Source of the DNA: Bacteroidaceae bacterium
GTDB lineage: Bacteria; Bacteroidota; Bacteroidia; Bacteroidales; Bacteroidaceae
Assembly (NCBI GenBank): GCA_017646665.1
Contig: JAGCMB010000030.1
Coordinates: forward strand, 57,790 to 121,789
Length of the DNA: 64,000 nt
Reading direction: 5' to 3'
Shown here: in pieces, positions 63,876 to 64,000 of the stretch
Position numbering within the stretch: the stretch's first letter is position 1
Layout: every line of letters starts with the position of its first letter
Program-made: the position numbers and the translations under genes
Notes under the pieces: model-generated
Databases searched by the model: none
Told to the model about the DNA's origin: nothing
What the model saw: only the letters and a program-made list of their open reading frames with translations

Positions 63876-63908
63876 AAAGCCTTTCAGTTATGCTGAGAGG
63901 CTTTTTTG
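63876..63908 (+). terminator. Terminator after tRNA-Asp
   Basis: AAAGCCTTTCAG pairs with CTGAGAGGCTTT (one G-U) around TTATG, followed by a run of T. Confidence 0.88.
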
Positions 63909-63930
63909 TTTGTGTATATTCGGGAAGGGG

Positions 63931-64000
63931 TTATGCAAAGTATTCGATAATGCTGTCAGCCATATAAAAAGTCTTGCTATCAAATATAAAAAAACAGCGG
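63931..64000 (-). CDS. Possible C-terminal end of a gene entering from the right
   Basis: The minus strand is open from the right edge to a TAA at 63931-63933, giving 22 residues that end KTFYMADSIIEYFA. The frame converges on the tRNA-Asp terminator, which is where a gene end would be expected. The stretch is too short for a family call, and it could be chance. Confidence 0.35.
   Translation of the reverse strand, partial: RCFFIFDSKTFYMADSIIEYFA

Noticed and set aside
1..64000. CRISPR array, insertion sequence, prophage or integron
   Set aside because: No regularly spaced repeats, transposase, integrase or phage genes were seen on either strand.

Overview
The window is a 64-kb stretch of chromosome from a member of the Bacteroidales. 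The evidence is a division/cell-wall (dcw) cluster in the Bacteroidetes order, start sites mostly without Shine-Dalgarno sequences, promoters of the Bacteroidetes type (TTTG, 19-20 nt, TAnnTTTG), a TonB-dependent receptor with a carboxypeptidase-regulatory-like domain, Bacteroidetes-only families (DUF3127, DUF4835, DUF4369/TlpA) and a C10 protease ending in a type IX secretion (T9SS) sorting tail. A Prevotellaceae- or Muribaculaceae-like organism would fit, but genus cannot be settled from the sequence. I see no rRNA, CRISPR array, insertion sequence or prophage: this is mostly core genome with small accessory patches.

Layout. 1-3.3 kb (minus): exporter ABC protein, LOG-family protein, PfkB kinase (cut by the left edge). 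3.5-6.8 kb: a small unknown protein, then a minus operon of thioesterase, membrane-anchored unknown, acetyl-CoA hydrolase/transferase and a TrmH-type methyltransferase. 6.9-14.8 kb: mfd, a secreted C1B aminopeptidase, a BACON-like lipoprotein, nhaA and a secreted M28 peptidase. 15.0-31.0 kb: the dcw cluster mraZ-rsmH-ftsL-like-ftsI-murE-mraY-murD-ftsW-murG-murC-ftsQ-ftsA-ftsZ plus a GatB/YqeY gene, almost without gaps and preceded by MraZ-box-like repeats that overlap the promoter. 31.0-38.2 kb: recO, tRNA-Glu, rpsT, a vWA lipoprotein, gyrB, a nitroreductase, tRNA-Cys and tilS. 38.2-48.0 kb (minus): a seven-gene run dnaN, DEDDh exonuclease, a coaBC-DUF4835 fusion, recN, rlmB, a pseudoprotease-TPR protein and a Sel1-repeat protein. 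48.2-49.8 kb: a DUF3127 OB-fold-like protein with an SSB-like tail, two small secreted proteins and a structured non-coding segment. 49.8-56.1 kb (minus): rho with a long disordered insert, a TlpA-like lipoprotein without its cysteines, engB and a TonB-dependent receptor. 56.4-64 kb: a T9SS-type C10 protease, a secreted esterase-like hydrolase, recR with three envelope/acetyltransferase genes, tRNA-Asp and the end of a further minus-strand gene.

The dcw genes form one machine: lipid II is made by MurE, MraY, MurD, MurG and MurC, and is used at the septum by FtsW/FtsI under FtsQ/FtsL-like/FtsA/FtsZ control. MurE carries the DNPR motif for meso-diaminopimelate. DNA repair is represented by mfd, recO, recN and recR in separate units.

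The most notable points are the CoaBC-DUF4835 fusion with an internal signal peptide, a long charged helix inserted in FtsA before its membrane anchor, the SSB-like tail on the DUF3127 protein beside dnaN, a putative structured leader with a terminator upstream of a secreted Cys-rich protein, two enzyme folds that have lost their active-site residues, and the MraZ operator/promoter overlap. All functional statements are from reading the sequence by eye; no database search was run.
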